A stretch of 64,000 nucleotides of DNA. It comes from Gossypium raimondii (taxonomy: Eukaryota > Streptophyta > Magnoliopsida > Malvales > Malvaceae). This document shows, in pieces, positions 22,946 to 35,120 of the stretch. Made by a program: the position numbers and the translations under genes. Positions within the stretch are counted from its first letter, which is position 1, and each line of letters starts with the position of its first letter. The DNA lies in assembly GCF_025698545.1 (NCBI RefSeq), contig NC_068565.1, forward strand, positions 19,236,848 to 19,300,847, given 5' to 3'. Below the pieces are notes generated by a model. It made no database searches, had not been told where the DNA came from, and saw only the letters and a program-made list of their open reading frames with translations.

Positions 22946-24147
22946 TGAAGGTAGCATGTTTTGTAAGAATGCACTGCACTTCTTCGTTAAAGCGACAGTT
23001 TCATACTCACTAAGCCTCTTCTTTTTTTCATGAACTTGACATAGTTGGTCACTTTTTCTAAAGCCTCTACTATATTGATGTGAATTTTCTTTAGAATGTC
23101 TAAAAACTTTTTGAATTTTACCTCCTATTTCTTCTTATGTGGTCGGAATTTTTTAGAATACAGAGGTGATGGAACTTTGGATTGGATTGGACAACTTTTT
23201 TGAGGAGATCAATCTGCATCTAAAGAAGATGTTAGCTTATTAGAACTCACTAGTTTAGATTTTACCTCATTAGACTTTGTAAGTTCTGGCTCTTCTAGTG
23301 CAGGAATTTCAACTATTGGTTGACTTTCCTCCTTCTCAATAGGTTCATCTTCAACTACAACTTCCTTGGGTTCCTTACCCAAATTCCTTGGATTTTCTAT
23401 GCCTATTGGCAAGGCTCCTTACAGTCTATTATGAAGCTCCATAGCTTATTAACCTATTTGCTTCTCTAAATTTTTTAGTGTTTCTGATTGACTCTAGATT
23501 AAGGCATCATTCTTTGCCATGTACGCCTTCAACAAGTTCTCTACACTGTTAGATGATTCAGCTTAAGGTGGTTTAGGAACTTGCTGATTAAACCCTTGGG
23601 ATTGGCTTGGTCTATGTTGTACGTAGATGTTGTTCGGTCCATTTCCTTGGTTACTCCAAGAAAAGTTTGGATGGTTTCACCATGAAGGATTATAGAACTT
23701 GGATTGTGGTCTTTGTCCACTTATATTTTTGTGTTGATTCCCTACATAATAAACTGACTCAGGATTTGATGGACAATTCTTGAAAGAATGGCCATCCCCA
23801 CAATCTACGTAGGAAACTACATCGAATTGACTTGGTGTTTGAGCTGAAAAATTATTCACACCGTTAGTGGTAAACTATTTTAACATTGAAGAGATAGACA
23901 ATACCTGAGCTAAGACTGAAGTGAGGGCATCGACTTCAAGAACTCTGACTAAACGTCTTCCTGATGTTGCTCGATTTGTTGGCCATTGATAGTTGTTATC
24001 AGTGTCCTCTCGATGAATTCGTAAGCCTCATTATATGACTTCGACAAGAGAGCACCATCGTAAAAGCATCTACCATCAATCTCATGTGTGCGTTGAGATA
24101 GTTATAAAACGTCTCCAACTGGATGCAATGTGGAATCCCATGTTGAG
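22946..24147 (-). pseudogene. M1 gag C-terminal part
   Basis: Broken gag: a CCHC-like knuckle at about 23815-23770 (VDCGDGHSFKNCPSNP) in the frame 23859-23677, then an acidic linker at 23412-23209. The N-terminal part of gag is at 39313-39917 beyond the F1-B insertion. Confidence 0.75.
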
Positions 24148-24152
24148 GATAC

Positions 24153-25514
24153 TGATAACTCTTGAAAAGACCAATAATTCATGCCTTTAGACTGGGTCAA
24201 TTATCTGTAATTAAGTGAGCTTAATTGCATTTAGGATAATATTTTAGCATTTTTAAAACATTGCATAAGAAGCTTGGACGGTGATTAAAAATTATTATTT
24301 GTTAATTTTAATTACATGTGGAAGGGTTGTGTTTGGCGGTTTCGTAGGTGCAAGATGTGGAGAAAGAAATAAATGAGTGAAGGTTTGTCGGGGCAAAATG
24401 TTAGACTCTTTCCCAACTTGTATGCCATGGTAATTCCAAGAAGATGACAGAGTCAATACTCAACACATACCAAGTCTCAACCCAACTCTACTCGTACCAA
24501 AAAACTCAACCTAAAAAAGAGGAAAAATGACCATAAGATCATGAGCTGATAACCATCTGCCCTAAAGGAAGGGATTTTAAACCAAAAATAAACTCTAGAA
24601 AGGAGGATAATATATCTTGGGTTGTTGGATTTACCCTAGGGAAGAGCCTATAGAAAGCCAAAGGAGGAAATCCTAAAAGGAACAAGGGTGGAGATCCATA
24701 GGCAAAACTAAAGGGTAACGGTTGAGTAGAGACAGAAAGAGGAAGACGAAGGCAGACCCTCTCAGCCACTACAAGACACAGTGGGTTTAGGTTTAGGGTT
24801 TATTTCTAAATTTTATGCGTACAGTCCCTAGACATAGACGACTATGCAGCATACCCATAAACTAATTTAATTCTGAAAAGGTTAGATTAATTGGACTAAA
24901 ATTGAATGATATGAGGAAGTACTTGATAAATACTTGTAGTAGACTCTAGACATAGAGCATTGTTCATACAGAAGGAATTAGTGTAGGGTACTGTATTAAA
25001 GGCCTATAGAAATAGGCAAGGTAACTTAAGGTTTCTACTTTCGAAAAAAGCAGACCACTTTAGAACTCTTCTAAGCAGTAGATTGATTACAATTTTGTCG
25101 AGGCATTACTGACAGTAAGGGTAGATTCTTAGTAATCCTGACCTTCCAAATCTATATAGTATATCCCTTATCCTTTGCCGCATTATCTTTGCCATCGCAT
25201 CCTTGGTTGTTTACTTGTTCAGTGCATATTATTCATATAAATATTTTCGTAATTGTCATTTCATTTTTACTCTTACATTACCATAACATTTTCAATTATT
25301 CATAAATTACACATATTGTTCACATTAATATTCCTTTTTTTTTACCACTGCATTCCTATCATTATTTTGCTATAACATTAATCTAACTTTATTATAATAA
25401 CTTTACCATTTGTATACCTAATCTGATCCCTATGGAGATGATCTCATTTATCACTTTATTACTAGATCTAACATGTATACTTGTACAAATCGCATATTAT
25501 ATTCACACACGATA
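24153..25514 (+). repeat. 5' LTR of F1-B
   Basis: Begins TGATAACTCTTGAAAAGA and ends cacacgata just before the PBS, 1362 bp. It lacks about 240 bp present in the other two F1 LTRs; at the junction (24783-24802) is GGGTTTAGGTTTAGGGTTTA. Confidence 0.88.
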
Positions 25515-25520
25515 AGTTTT

Positions 25521-25538
25521 TGGCGCTGTTGCCGGAGA
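25521..25538 (+). other. Primer-binding site of F1-B
   Basis: TGGCGCTGTTGCCGGAGA lies six bases after the LTR, a slightly mutated form of the TGGCGCC-type site typical of Athila. Confidence 0.8.
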
Positions 25539-25651
25539 TCAACAATTTGGTGTAATTTGGCTTGGTTATTGCACTTAATTCCATTAGTTTAATTTAACTT
25601 AGTTTAACTTAATTTCTATAGGTTTGCCATTAGTGCATGAGAAGAGGCATT

Positions 25652-26876
25652 TGATAGTACTAGAAAGAACATATGTTTTCTCCTTGCTTATTAGTTAATT
25701 TGTCCTCATTTAGTTATCTTTAGCACATATTTTAATATTTTCAGTTCAGTAAATTGCATTCTATAACTCAGTGGATCTTAACTTATTTTCCCTTAATTTC
25801 ATCATATGTTGGTACTGATATCGCTACATGAGTATTTCCAGATTGCGCCCAAAATTGTCGCCGCACCTGGCAGCTGTCTGGATAAGAATAAAAATGTGTG
25901 AGCTATCCAGTCTGGTATAAACAACTTTTACGTGCAAAGGTAGCATGATTCTGGTGAAAGGAAATCTGTGTTATTTGGAAGAATACAAATATTCACGTGA
26001 AAAAGAGAAAAATAAGGCTTTTTGGGGGTATTATCTTCTTCAACCTATCTTTTGAAGCTTTTTAGCTATGGCAGCTTAAGCCTCCTTCGGGTGAACCGAA
26101 GTGAAAGGGATGCAGATTAGCTCTTGACGAGGAGCCCTGAGTGCGACACAAGAGGGAGTTGAGAGATCAAGTCAAGATTTTCTAGTAACAGTACTCTCCA
26201 CTTGTTTCTTTTATATTTCTTTTCTAATCACTGGTGATTACTTTCTATTTCATGTTTGTATGGAAGTATATATGATTTATTGGTTAAATTTTATTTTATT
26301 GAATCTTGCTTCTACTGTTTAATCTTTTTGTTTGGATGTTTTTAGCATGGAAGTGTTATTGCGGTCACTGACACTTGAAAGTGCAGTGGTAGTTCAAGCT
26401 AACAAGCATGACAACAAAAGTTGCTTAAGGATTAGAGAAATTTAATCTATTTGTTCTTAATAGTATTTCACTGTCATAATCAGAAGGTGCGGCTAATGTG
26501 CATGTTTAATTCTTAGATTAAATATAGAAGTTAAGCTTGGTAAGATATTCATTGCAATTTAATGCATCGACAAGTAAGATATTCATTGCAATTTAATGCA
26601 TCAACAATCATCTATCCTTTTATACGTTGTGAGCACTTAGTATTCTGTTGAATGTTTACGTTGGAGATCTCAATTTATCATTATCATATTTTATCTTATT
26701 GTCTTCAAGTTATTGCTTTGACAATTACTCTCACAATTTATCTCGTTTTTATCTATTTATTACACTGACATTGGTAGACAAAAGACAACCATCCTCGTGG
26801 GATCGATATCTGACAGACTCATATCTGTCTACCATACCTGCATCAATAGTGTACGCTTACACATTATTGTTGTGAC
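25652..26876 (+). repeat. 5' LTR of F2
   Basis: Aligns with 32501-33680 from TGATAGTACT to about ttgtgacg. The PBS is 21 bases further on; either the true LTR end is at cgatca (26892) and the 3' LTR is trimmed, or there is a longer spacer. A 27-28 bp direct repeat (aagatattcattgcaatttaatgcat) at about 26543 and 26576 is specific to this copy. Confidence 0.8.
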
Positions 26877-26897
26877 GTTAAACAGTCGATCAAGTTT

Positions 26898-26915
26898 TGG
26901 CGCCATTGCCAGGGA
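26898..26915 (+). other. Primer-binding site of F2
   Basis: TGGCGCCATTGCCAGGGA, the Athila-type site. Confidence 0.78.
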
Positions 26916-27022
26916 TGACATTTTTTTATGTTTATTTTTGTTTGTTTTTATTTCATAATATTTAGTTGTTACTAACTTATTTTCTTTTTTCCACTATTTT
27001 CACATTTTATTTTAGGTGTTGT

Positions 27023-28650
27023 ATGACCCAAAGAAATTCAGAGTTTATTGTCGATTTTGATCCAAAAATTGAAAGAACAATTCGGAGTAGACTTCGAGAA
27101 CAAAGAAATATGGCTTTAATAAGAAACTATGAAGTCATACCCCCGATGTAGCACCAAAATACTAATGATCCACCTTTGCAGCAAGATGCTCAAATACAAA
27201 ACAAGACTATATAAGATTTTGTAGTACCTATTTTAGATGAGTTACAACCGGTAGTTGTTAGGCCAACAATCCAGGCTGGAAAATTTGAACTCAAGCCAGT
27301 AATGTTTCAAATGTTGAATTCTAATGGGCAATATGTTGGACTGCCACATGAAGATGCATGAGAACATCTTAAATCATTTTTATTGATTTGTGCTTCCTTT
27401 AGTCAACAAGGTGTTCCAGATGATGCTTTGAAGATGCAATTATTTCCTTATTCCTTGCAGGGAAAAGCTCGTACTTGGTTCCTTGGGCTACCTGCCGGAT
27501 CCATTACTTATCATCAGTTGGATGATGAGAATCTTCACACCACATGGGAACGTTATAAATCTTTGCTTCAACATTGTCCCCTACATGGCATTCACTAGGA
27601 AACACAAATTGAAATCTTCTATAATGGGTTGAATTGACACACGAGGAATCTTGTCGACGCATCAGCCAATGGTCCTTTGTTGGATTGTACTTATAATGAT
27701 GCTATTGGAATTCTTGAGAGAATTTCTCAGAATGATTATCAATATCCTATCTCTAGATCTGAATAAGCAAAAGCTACTCTAGGAGTTATTGAACGCAATA
27801 TTTGCACTTAGTGCTCAAGTTTCTTCTCTTGTATATATGATAAAAAAATATGCAAGGGACTAGTGACGTTGCACCTATACAAGTCACTCAACAAGTTGAT
27901 GTTCTTGTTGTGAGATTTGTAGTGACAACCATAGCTATGAAGATTGTCCACAATATGCAGAGAATGCCTTTTATGTCAGTAACATCCACAACAATTTTTC
28001 TGGCACCTCTTATAATAATTCTGCACGCAATCAACGGTCTTGGGGAACTCAGAATGCTGGACAAAATGCTGCGACATTCCGATATGGGAATATTTTCACT
28101 CAAGTAAATTATAATTCAAGACAAGGGAATTACAATCAACAATAGTAGAACTACAATCAGCACACTCAGATGCATCCACAACAAATCCAGATGCATCCAC
28201 ATCAAAATCAGACGCAACCACATTACTCTTTAATGTTGAATCAGCATGTTCAAGAACATCGACGACAATATTACACTCAAGCTTCTCCTTCTGACCCATT
28301 AGCACCTCTTGAGGTTTTAATGTGGGAGCATATGACTCGCATAGAAGCTATTGTGTAAGGGAATTTATCTTTTATTAGGGCAATGGAGGCATAATTAGGA
28401 CAACTTGCTTCGAATCTGAATACTCGAACACCGGGCACATGACCTAGTGACACAGAAAATCCCAGTCTAAAGGGTAAATAACACTGCAAGGCTATCACTC
28501 TCAAGAGTGGTAAACAAATTGGTGAGTCTGTTGCACCTCAAGATACTAGTGAAGTGATCCCTAGTGAAAAGGTTGAATCTGAAGAGCTTGTCGATGTACT
28601 AGACAAAGAAGTTCCACAAATTCTCACTCATATGCCTAATGTCTAACCCT
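27023..28650 (+). pseudogene. F2 gag, stop-interrupted
   Basis: ATG at 27023 (MTQRNSEFIVDFDPKIERT) starts an Athila-type gag. The ELKPVMFQML landmark is at about 27290, and the gag core DALKMQLFPYSLQGKARTWF at about 27422-27480 is clear. Stops at about 27149, 27359 and 27596 and frameshifts after about 27840 break it. The Gln/His-rich segment at about 28170-28250 (repeated atgcatccacaacaaa) is a natural low-complexity linker. Confidence 0.8.
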
Positions 28651-29374
28651 CAAAATTGTCAACGCAATCAAAGGTGTCGGCGTAATCAGATGTATCTCCA
28701 CCATTACCTTTTCTACAAAGATTTAGTGAGAATGAGCAGGATAAGTAGTACCAACAGTTCCTGAACACACTGAAGCAACTTCAGGTCAATATTCCTTTAG
28801 TAGATGCTCTTGTGCAAATTCTGAATTATGGGAAATTTATGAAGGAACACTTGTCCAAGAAGAATAAGCTCAGTGATATGGAAACTATTGCACTGACAGA
28901 AGGCTATAGTGCTATTTTGACAAAAAAGTTACCACTCAAAATGAAAGATCCTGGGAGCTTCACTATCCCATGTTCAATTGGAAACCATTATTTGGGCAAG
29001 GCTTTATGCGACTTGGGAATTGGTCATATGAAACCTACTGTAGTGACATTGCAACTAGCTAATCGATCATTGGCTCAACCTGAAGGGCAAATCAAAGTTA
29101 TCTTAGTTCCTGTGGATAAATTCGTTTTTCTGACTGATTTTATCATACTCGACTGCGAGGTAGACCAGGAGGTTCCCATAATCTTGGGGTAACCATTTTT
29201 AGCCACCAGACAAACTCTTATTGATGTTTACAAAGGTGAACTGACCATGAGACTTAATGATGAGCACGTTACCTTTATTGTTTTCGAATCTATTCACTAC
29301 AGGGATAAAGAAGAATGTCATACTGTCGATGTGGTGGATGATCTAAGGAAGAATTCAATGAACAAAGCATAATC
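28651..29374 (+). pseudogene. F2 protease remnant lacking the active-site loop
   Basis: The 28812-29192 frame has the Athila pre-protease (SDMETIALTEGYSAIL), then ALCDLG directly followed by IGHMKPT. In M2 about 15 residues lie between these points, including the active-site continuation, so an in-frame loss has occurred near 29010-29024. VDKFVFLTDFIILDCEVD and the LTMRLNDEHVTF tail follow, with a TAA at 29190. Confidence 0.75.
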
Positions 29375-29568
29375 CTTCTAAGGAGTTTGCAGTGACATCA
29401 ATGACCAAATTATTTCCTCATGGTGCGGTCACAATCAGAGATTTACATGATGGACACTAATTCAAAGTGAATGGCCAACAATTGAAACATTATTTTGGGA
29501 ATATTGATCAAAAGCAGGCAGAGACCATTAAATTGGTCGAAAATTTTATATTTTTATGGAATTTATAA
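29375..29568 (+). pseudogene. F2 integrase C-terminal tail remnant
   Basis: After the protease remnant, translation gives LFPHGAVTIRDLHDG and FKVNGQQLKHYF, the extreme C-terminal tail of Athila integrase (compare FKVNDKHLKHYW in M1). RT, RNase H and the integrase core have been skipped. Confidence 0.7.
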
Positions 29569-30008
29569 TTATGTTATTTTATTTTATTTTTGTTTTTGTT
29601 CAAGTTTGTTTTACTCTTTTTTTTATTTTTGTAGAATAATTAGATACCAATGTCAATGCACTAGGCCTTTATTGTCTACACAGTTCGTACTATTGTACTG
29701 TAACGTATAACTTACTACGAATGGAAGGCAGATCAGAATTTTTAGATCCCACCGTTTGATCAAAAGTGACCTAGCCGTCTGATTTGTCTGAGCAGGCGCA
29801 ATTCTCATTTGACACAATTATTCTCGCTAACTATATATCTCTTCACATAAAAAATCACGTCTTTCTATCTTCTTCTTTCACTCGCTATAAACCCCCTTCA
29901 CAGTGCTAACTATAACACATATAAAGCAACCATTTTTATTCACTTTCTCTTCCCAAGCTTGTACCTTTACAACTTTAAACCATCTTCACTCCACAAAACA
30001 AACAAAAT
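29569..30008 (+). other. F2 spacer before env-position ORF
   Basis: AT-rich, no supported gene. About 440 bases ending in a CA-rich leader before the ATG at 30009. Confidence 0.5.
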
Positions 30009-31581
30009 ATGGCAAGAACAAGAGGATCAGTCAAGAAAGCCACCAAGCCTGTTGAAGAACAGTCATCCTCTACATCTGTAGTTTGTGAACCGGAAGCCTC
30101 CATTGGTACATGAGTTTTACACTAACCTTTATGACCATGAGTTAGAGTTTATTTTTGTTCGAGAAGGCCTAATCTCACTGGATGCTAAAAAAATCAATGA
30201 GTTGTACAACACTAAAGTGGATGTAGATGAATACTCCAAGTTTATTGAGGATATCACATACGAAAAAAGGGACCTGTTGGTAAAGGATTTATGTGTTGAA
30301 GGAGTATTGTGGATGAGTTCACATCAAAAGAATTATACGATGCACCGCCTCTTCCTGACACTGCAATACAAAATCTGGTTTCATTTTGTCATCTGCAGAA
30401 TATTGCCCTCTACTCACAGCACCACAGTCAACCTCGATAGAATGTGTCTAATACATTCAATTTTCAAGGACAGAAAGATTGATGTCAGCACAATACTCTA
30501 CCAGGAAATTACTGACTGCGCTGCAAGAAAAACTGGAATTTTGGTTTTCCCATCTTTGGTGATGCTACTGTGTCAGCAAAAAGGGACCGTGCCCCCTGAT
30601 GATTAAGAGGTCTTAGAGAATAAGGGCCAGATAAATGAAGCCTTTATTAAATGAATGACTCGTGGCAAGAATACACTGACAATGAAGGAGGCAGAGACCA
30701 GCAAGTCAAGGAAGGGAAAAACCAAGGTAGAAAGCAAGGGAACAAACATGACTGCAGAGACATCATTGTTGCGCAAAATGTAGGATATCGAGAAGTTGGC
30801 CAATTCCATCAGCAATAAGCAGATCAAGCTTGTCGGTACAATAGAGGATATGGACAGATCACAAATTTTTTCTACGCTTATACCAAGGCCTGTAACAACT
30901 CTATTGTAGTCGCATTAAGTTAGTTAAGCCCAACCCCACTCCCAGAATTTCTAGTGTTCCCACTGATCATCCGAGATTATAAACCCTCATCCGAGGAAGA
31001 TGACTTAGGGGACTGAGACAGATCGGTGGAATCATCTCCAGTGTGTAGGTTTCTGATGATGAGAAAGAAGATGACTCAAGGGACATTGAGGAGTGCATGC
31101 GAAGGATTGATATCCCGGTCGAGGGTGACTTCATTGCTGGTCAAACTGCACCTGCTGTTGAGGACAAATTTGATGTGAGAGAGGAGGAAGTCTGTGTTAC
31201 AATTGTGACTGAGAAGGCCGACGAAGAAAATACTGAGAAAGAAGCTGCTGAGAAAGAATCTACTGAGAACATTGTCAATGCATCTGAGTTTGTGGGTGCA
31301 AATACTAATAATCTGGAGCGAGATGGAGCTAGACCAGTGAGGAGCACCATAACTCATTAGCGATAATGGTCTATACTGGACCACTCAAGGTGACCCCTCC
31401 GACACAAGAAGCAGACAATGATGCCAAGGTAGCGCTAGAAATTGAGGAGTGATCTAAGGACCATGCAAAGCCCAAAGAAAAGAATAGAAAGCACTCCAAA
31501 GACAAAAAGCACAAGAATGAGGAGAAAAAGAGGAGGAAGAAGAAACATCGTGCAGCCACGTTGATGGCCCAGGAAAACTGA
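30009..31581 (+). pseudogene. F2 env-position ORF (putative plant transposon protein-like)
   Basis: ATG at 30009 gives a basic start (MARTRGSVKKATKP). A frameshift near 30090 leads to the 174-codon frame 30085-30606 carrying the domain landmarks VHEFYTNLYDHELEFIFV, VDVDEYSKFIEDIT, IWFHFVICRILPSTHS and LLCQQKGTVP. This fits the PF20167-type domain from memory. Later blocks include an acidic Glu/Ala repeat frame at 31097-31360 and a Lys-rich tail near 31450-31560. Stops at about 30604 and 31358 break it. No hydrophobic signal or transmembrane helix is obvious, so a true envelope role is doubtful. Confidence 0.68.
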
Positions 31582-32500
31582 GTTAGTTTATTTTAATTTT
31601 TAGTTGTAGTATTCATGCATTACATGTAGCTGTAATTTTCATTTTGTTAGTGCACATTGTCGTTGCATTTTTATTGTCATTGTATTTTAATGCTAGTGCA
31701 ATGGGGACAATGCAAACTTTAAGTTTGGGGGAATGCGTATGTGGTTTGGAAATACACACATTTCCAAAAATAAAATTTGAGTTTAATGAAGCATGCAAGG
31801 TTTATTTGTGGTTAATACAAATGTGTTTGAAAATTTTTGTTGCATTCGATGCTTAATTCTTTAATCATGTGAATTATTGATGAATGATTGGATAAATTTG
31901 ACTGAATGTTGTATCTTCAATCCTTTGATGAATGATTTAGGTTGAATTAGTAATAGATGACTGGTAGCATTCCTTGAATCTTGAATGCATCTGCCTTTTA
32001 TAGCTGCTTATATATTTATATAGTTATGAATAAGAGAAACTTCAATGTGGGTGTATTGTGAAATGTTAAAGAGGGAACACTCCAATGCAAGCGTTAGAAA
32101 ATGAATATGCCTAAAGGTTGTCGCTGCATGAGTGTGTGTCTACGCAATTATGTACTCCTTGGGGGTTTGTTGCACTCCATCGTTACTTCTCAGGAACAAG
32201 GTAAATTAATGCAACAATATCCCTTATTCACAAAAAAAGAGACATATATTGTATAATAAATGTTGTATTGGTAGATAGAATTTACGATTTAAAGCATGAT
32301 GATGGTTTTGATGAAGTTGCAATCTTATTCATTCACACATATGTATTGTCAATGCAATATTATGTCATTTCAATCTGACTCATTCATTGGGATTTTAGGT
32401 GATTCAAGTTGCTAAAATGATCATTTGCCTTAGCGAATTCTTGTGTTACCTTGCTAGTTTCTTTTTTACTTGAGGACAAGTAAAAACTCAAGTTTGGGGG
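31582..32500 (+). other. F2 3' non-coding region and polypurine tract
   Basis: No gene supported. It ends with tgaggacaagtaaaaactca then AGTTTGGGGG, a polypurine-like tract directly before the 3' LTR. Confidence 0.6.
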
Positions 32501-33680
32501 TGATAGTACTAGAAAGAACATATTTTTTCTCCATACTTATTGGTTAATTTGTCCCCATTTAGTTATATTTAGCACATATTTTAGCATTTTCAGTTCAATA
32601 AATTGCATTTTATAACTCAGTGGATCTTAACCTATTTTTCCTTAATTTTGTCATGTTTTGGTACTGATGTCGCTGCATGAGTATTTCCAAATTGTGCCCA
32701 GAATTGTCGTCGCACCTGACAGTTGTACGGATAAAAACAAAAATGTGTGAGCTGTTTAGTCTGATATAACCAACTTGTACGTACAGAGGCAGCATGATTT
32801 TGATGAAAGGAAATCTGTGCTAATTAGAAGAATACAAATATTCACGTGAAAAAGAGAAAAATGAGGCTTTTTGGGGGTATTATCTTCTTCAATCTATCTT
32901 TTGAAGTTTTTTGGCTATGGCGACTTAAGCCTCCTACAAGTGAATCAACGTGAAAGGGATGCAGATTAGCTCTTGACGAGGAGCCCTGAGTACGACACAA
33001 GAATCAAGTTGAGATTTTTTAGGAATAGTACTCTCCACTTGTTTCTTTTATATTTCTTTTCTAAACATTGATGATTAATTTTTATTTTATGTTTGTACAG
33101 AAGTATACATGATTTTTGGGTTAAATTTTATTTTATTCAATCTTGCTTCTTTTGTTTAATATTTGAGTTTGAATGTTTTTAGTATGGAAGTGTTATTACG
33201 GTCACTGACACTGGAAAGTGCAGCGACAGTTCAAGCTAACAAGAATGACAACGGAAGTTGCTTGAGGATTAGAGGAATTTAATCCACTTGTTCTTAACAG
33301 TGTTCCACTTCCATCATCGAAAGGTGTGGCTAATGTGCATGTTTAAGTCTTAGATTAAATATAAAAGTTAAGCTTGGTAAGATATTCATTGTAATTTAAT
33401 GCATCGACAATCACCTATCCTTTTATATGTTGTAAGCACTTAGTATTCTGTCGAATGTTCACGTTGGCGATCCCAGTTTATCATTATCATATTTTATCTT
33501 ATTATTTTCAATTAATTGCTTCGACAACTACTCTCACAATTTATCTTGTTTTTATCTATTTATTGCACTAAAATTGATAGAAAAAAGACAATCATCCTCA
33601 TGGGATTGATATTCGACAGACTCATATCTATCTACTATACTTGCATCGACAGTGTACGCTTGCACATTATTGCTATGACA
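32501..33680 (+). repeat. 3' LTR of F2
   Basis: TGATAGTACT to gctatgaca, 1180 bp, aligned with the 5' copy and diverged by many substitutions. F1-B gag begins immediately after. Confidence 0.82.
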
Positions 33681-35120
33681 AATACAAGCTCAACAATTTA
33701 AGTTGAAATCGGTAATGTTTCAGATATTGCAAACAGTATGACAGTTTGGTGGGCTACCTACTGAAGATCCAATATTGCATTTATGACTTATTCTAGAGGT
33801 TTGTGACTCGTTTAGGGAACAAGGTATGCCTAAAGACGCCCTAAGACTTAAATTGTTTCCATATTCTTTAAAAGGTCATGTGAGAGAATGACTGAATGCT
33901 TTGCTGTTGGGGACAGTGACATCATGGAATGATCTTTGCTAGAGGTTTTTGCTACGATATAATCCACCGAATATGAATACCAAGCTTAAAAATGGCATCA
34001 CATCTTTTTGGCAGTTAGAGGATGAAACATTATATGAAGCTGGGGAATGATTTAAAAATTTAATTCGAAAATGTCTGAAGCATAGATTTCAGCACAGGGC
34101 TCAGATTGAAATATTCTATAATGGGTTGAATGCACATACGAGAATGGTAGTTAATGCATCTGCCAATGGTAAATTGCTGGATAAATCTTACAACAAAGCG
34201 TATGAGATTTTGGAAAAGATTGCCAACAATGACTATCAGCTCCCTACCACAAGAGTTGGGACATACAAGAGAGTTGCTAGTGCCATGGAGCTTGATATAA
34301 CCACTTCATTGACTGCTTAGGTATCATCTTTAACTAATATGATTAAGACAATGAAGAGACCAATTGTAGTTTAGGAAATGAAAGTAGTCAAGCTAGCATG
34401 TGTTTATTGTGGTAAAGACCATGTGCTTGATGGATGCACATCAAACCCAGCATATGTGTACTACATAGGTAATTTTAACCAGGATAATAACCCCTATTCC
34501 ATCACCTACAATCAGGGTGGAAGCAGCATCCGAATTTTAGTTTGAATAATCAAGGTGTGGGGAATCTAAACAATGTTGTGAGACAGAATGCCAACAGTGC
34601 ACCATTTGGTTATACTCAACCTATGCCGAGGCAAAATGTCCAGCAAGGTCAAGCATTATCTTCATCATCACCATCATCTATTGAAGCCTTGTGGAAGGAC
34701 TATGTGGCAAAAAATGATGTCGTGATTCAGATTCGAGCTGCGTCTCTCCGAACTCTTGAGAATCAAGTGGGGCAAATAGTGAGCGCTTTAAACTCAAGGC
34801 CATAAGGAGCATTTCCAAGTAACACTGAAAATTTAAAAACCTAAGGAAAGGAGTAGTGGAAGGCCATCACTCTTAGAAGTGGGACTCAATTGGATGAAGT
34901 TGTTCAAGATGCCACGCAGAGGAAGACAAATCCAGCCACAATCAGGAAAAGATCACAGAACCTACTGAATGACAAATAGCACCTAAAAAGGGTACACAAA
35001 GAAATGTTGTGACCGAATCAGATCAGATTGTCAATAGAAATGCCATGGAAAAACAATATCAACAACCTGAAGGACGACCACCATTACCTTTTCCTCAGCG
35101 ATTCCAAAATTCTAAATAAG
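33681..35120 (+). pseudogene. F1-B gag remnant
   Basis: Resumes mid-gag with a QFKLKSVMFQ-like segment; the N-terminal part is lost at the F2 junction. Open blocks at 34126-34320 (YNKAYEILEKIANNDYQLP) and 34542-34805, and a CCHC-like knuckle at about 34400-34440 (CVYCGKDHVLDGC), mark a nucleocapsid. Many stops. Confidence 0.75.

Larger units (their letters stand above)
18340..24152 (-). mobile_element. M1: Athila-type Gypsy element, 3' part (left of the F1-B insertion)
   Basis: Minus-strand gag C-terminus, protease, RT, RNase H, integrase remnant and an env-position ORF read right to left. The rest of M1 (gag start, PBS and 5' LTR) is at 39308-41912; F1-B split its gag. The bridge is shown by M2, whose uninterrupted gag at about 50520-50640 spans the same junction. 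F1-A truncates it on the left, so the 3' LTR is outside the window. Confidence 0.85.
25652..33680 (+). mobile_element. F2: second Athila-like non-autonomous element, nested in F1-B
   Basis: LTRs beginning TGATAGTACTAGAAAGAACA at 25652 and 32501 bracket a PBS, gag, a protease remnant, a short integrase-tail remnant and an env-position ORF. RT and the integrase core are missing. F1-B gag resumes at 33681. No target duplication is seen (GCATT left, AATAC right) and the start of F1-B gag is missing, so insertion came with a deletion or later rearrangement. Confidence 0.83.

Noticed and set aside
26890..26920. A tRNA gene fragment near TGGCGCC sequences
   Set aside because: The match is only to a tRNA 3' end and sits after an LTR; it is a primer-binding site, with no cloverleaf around it.
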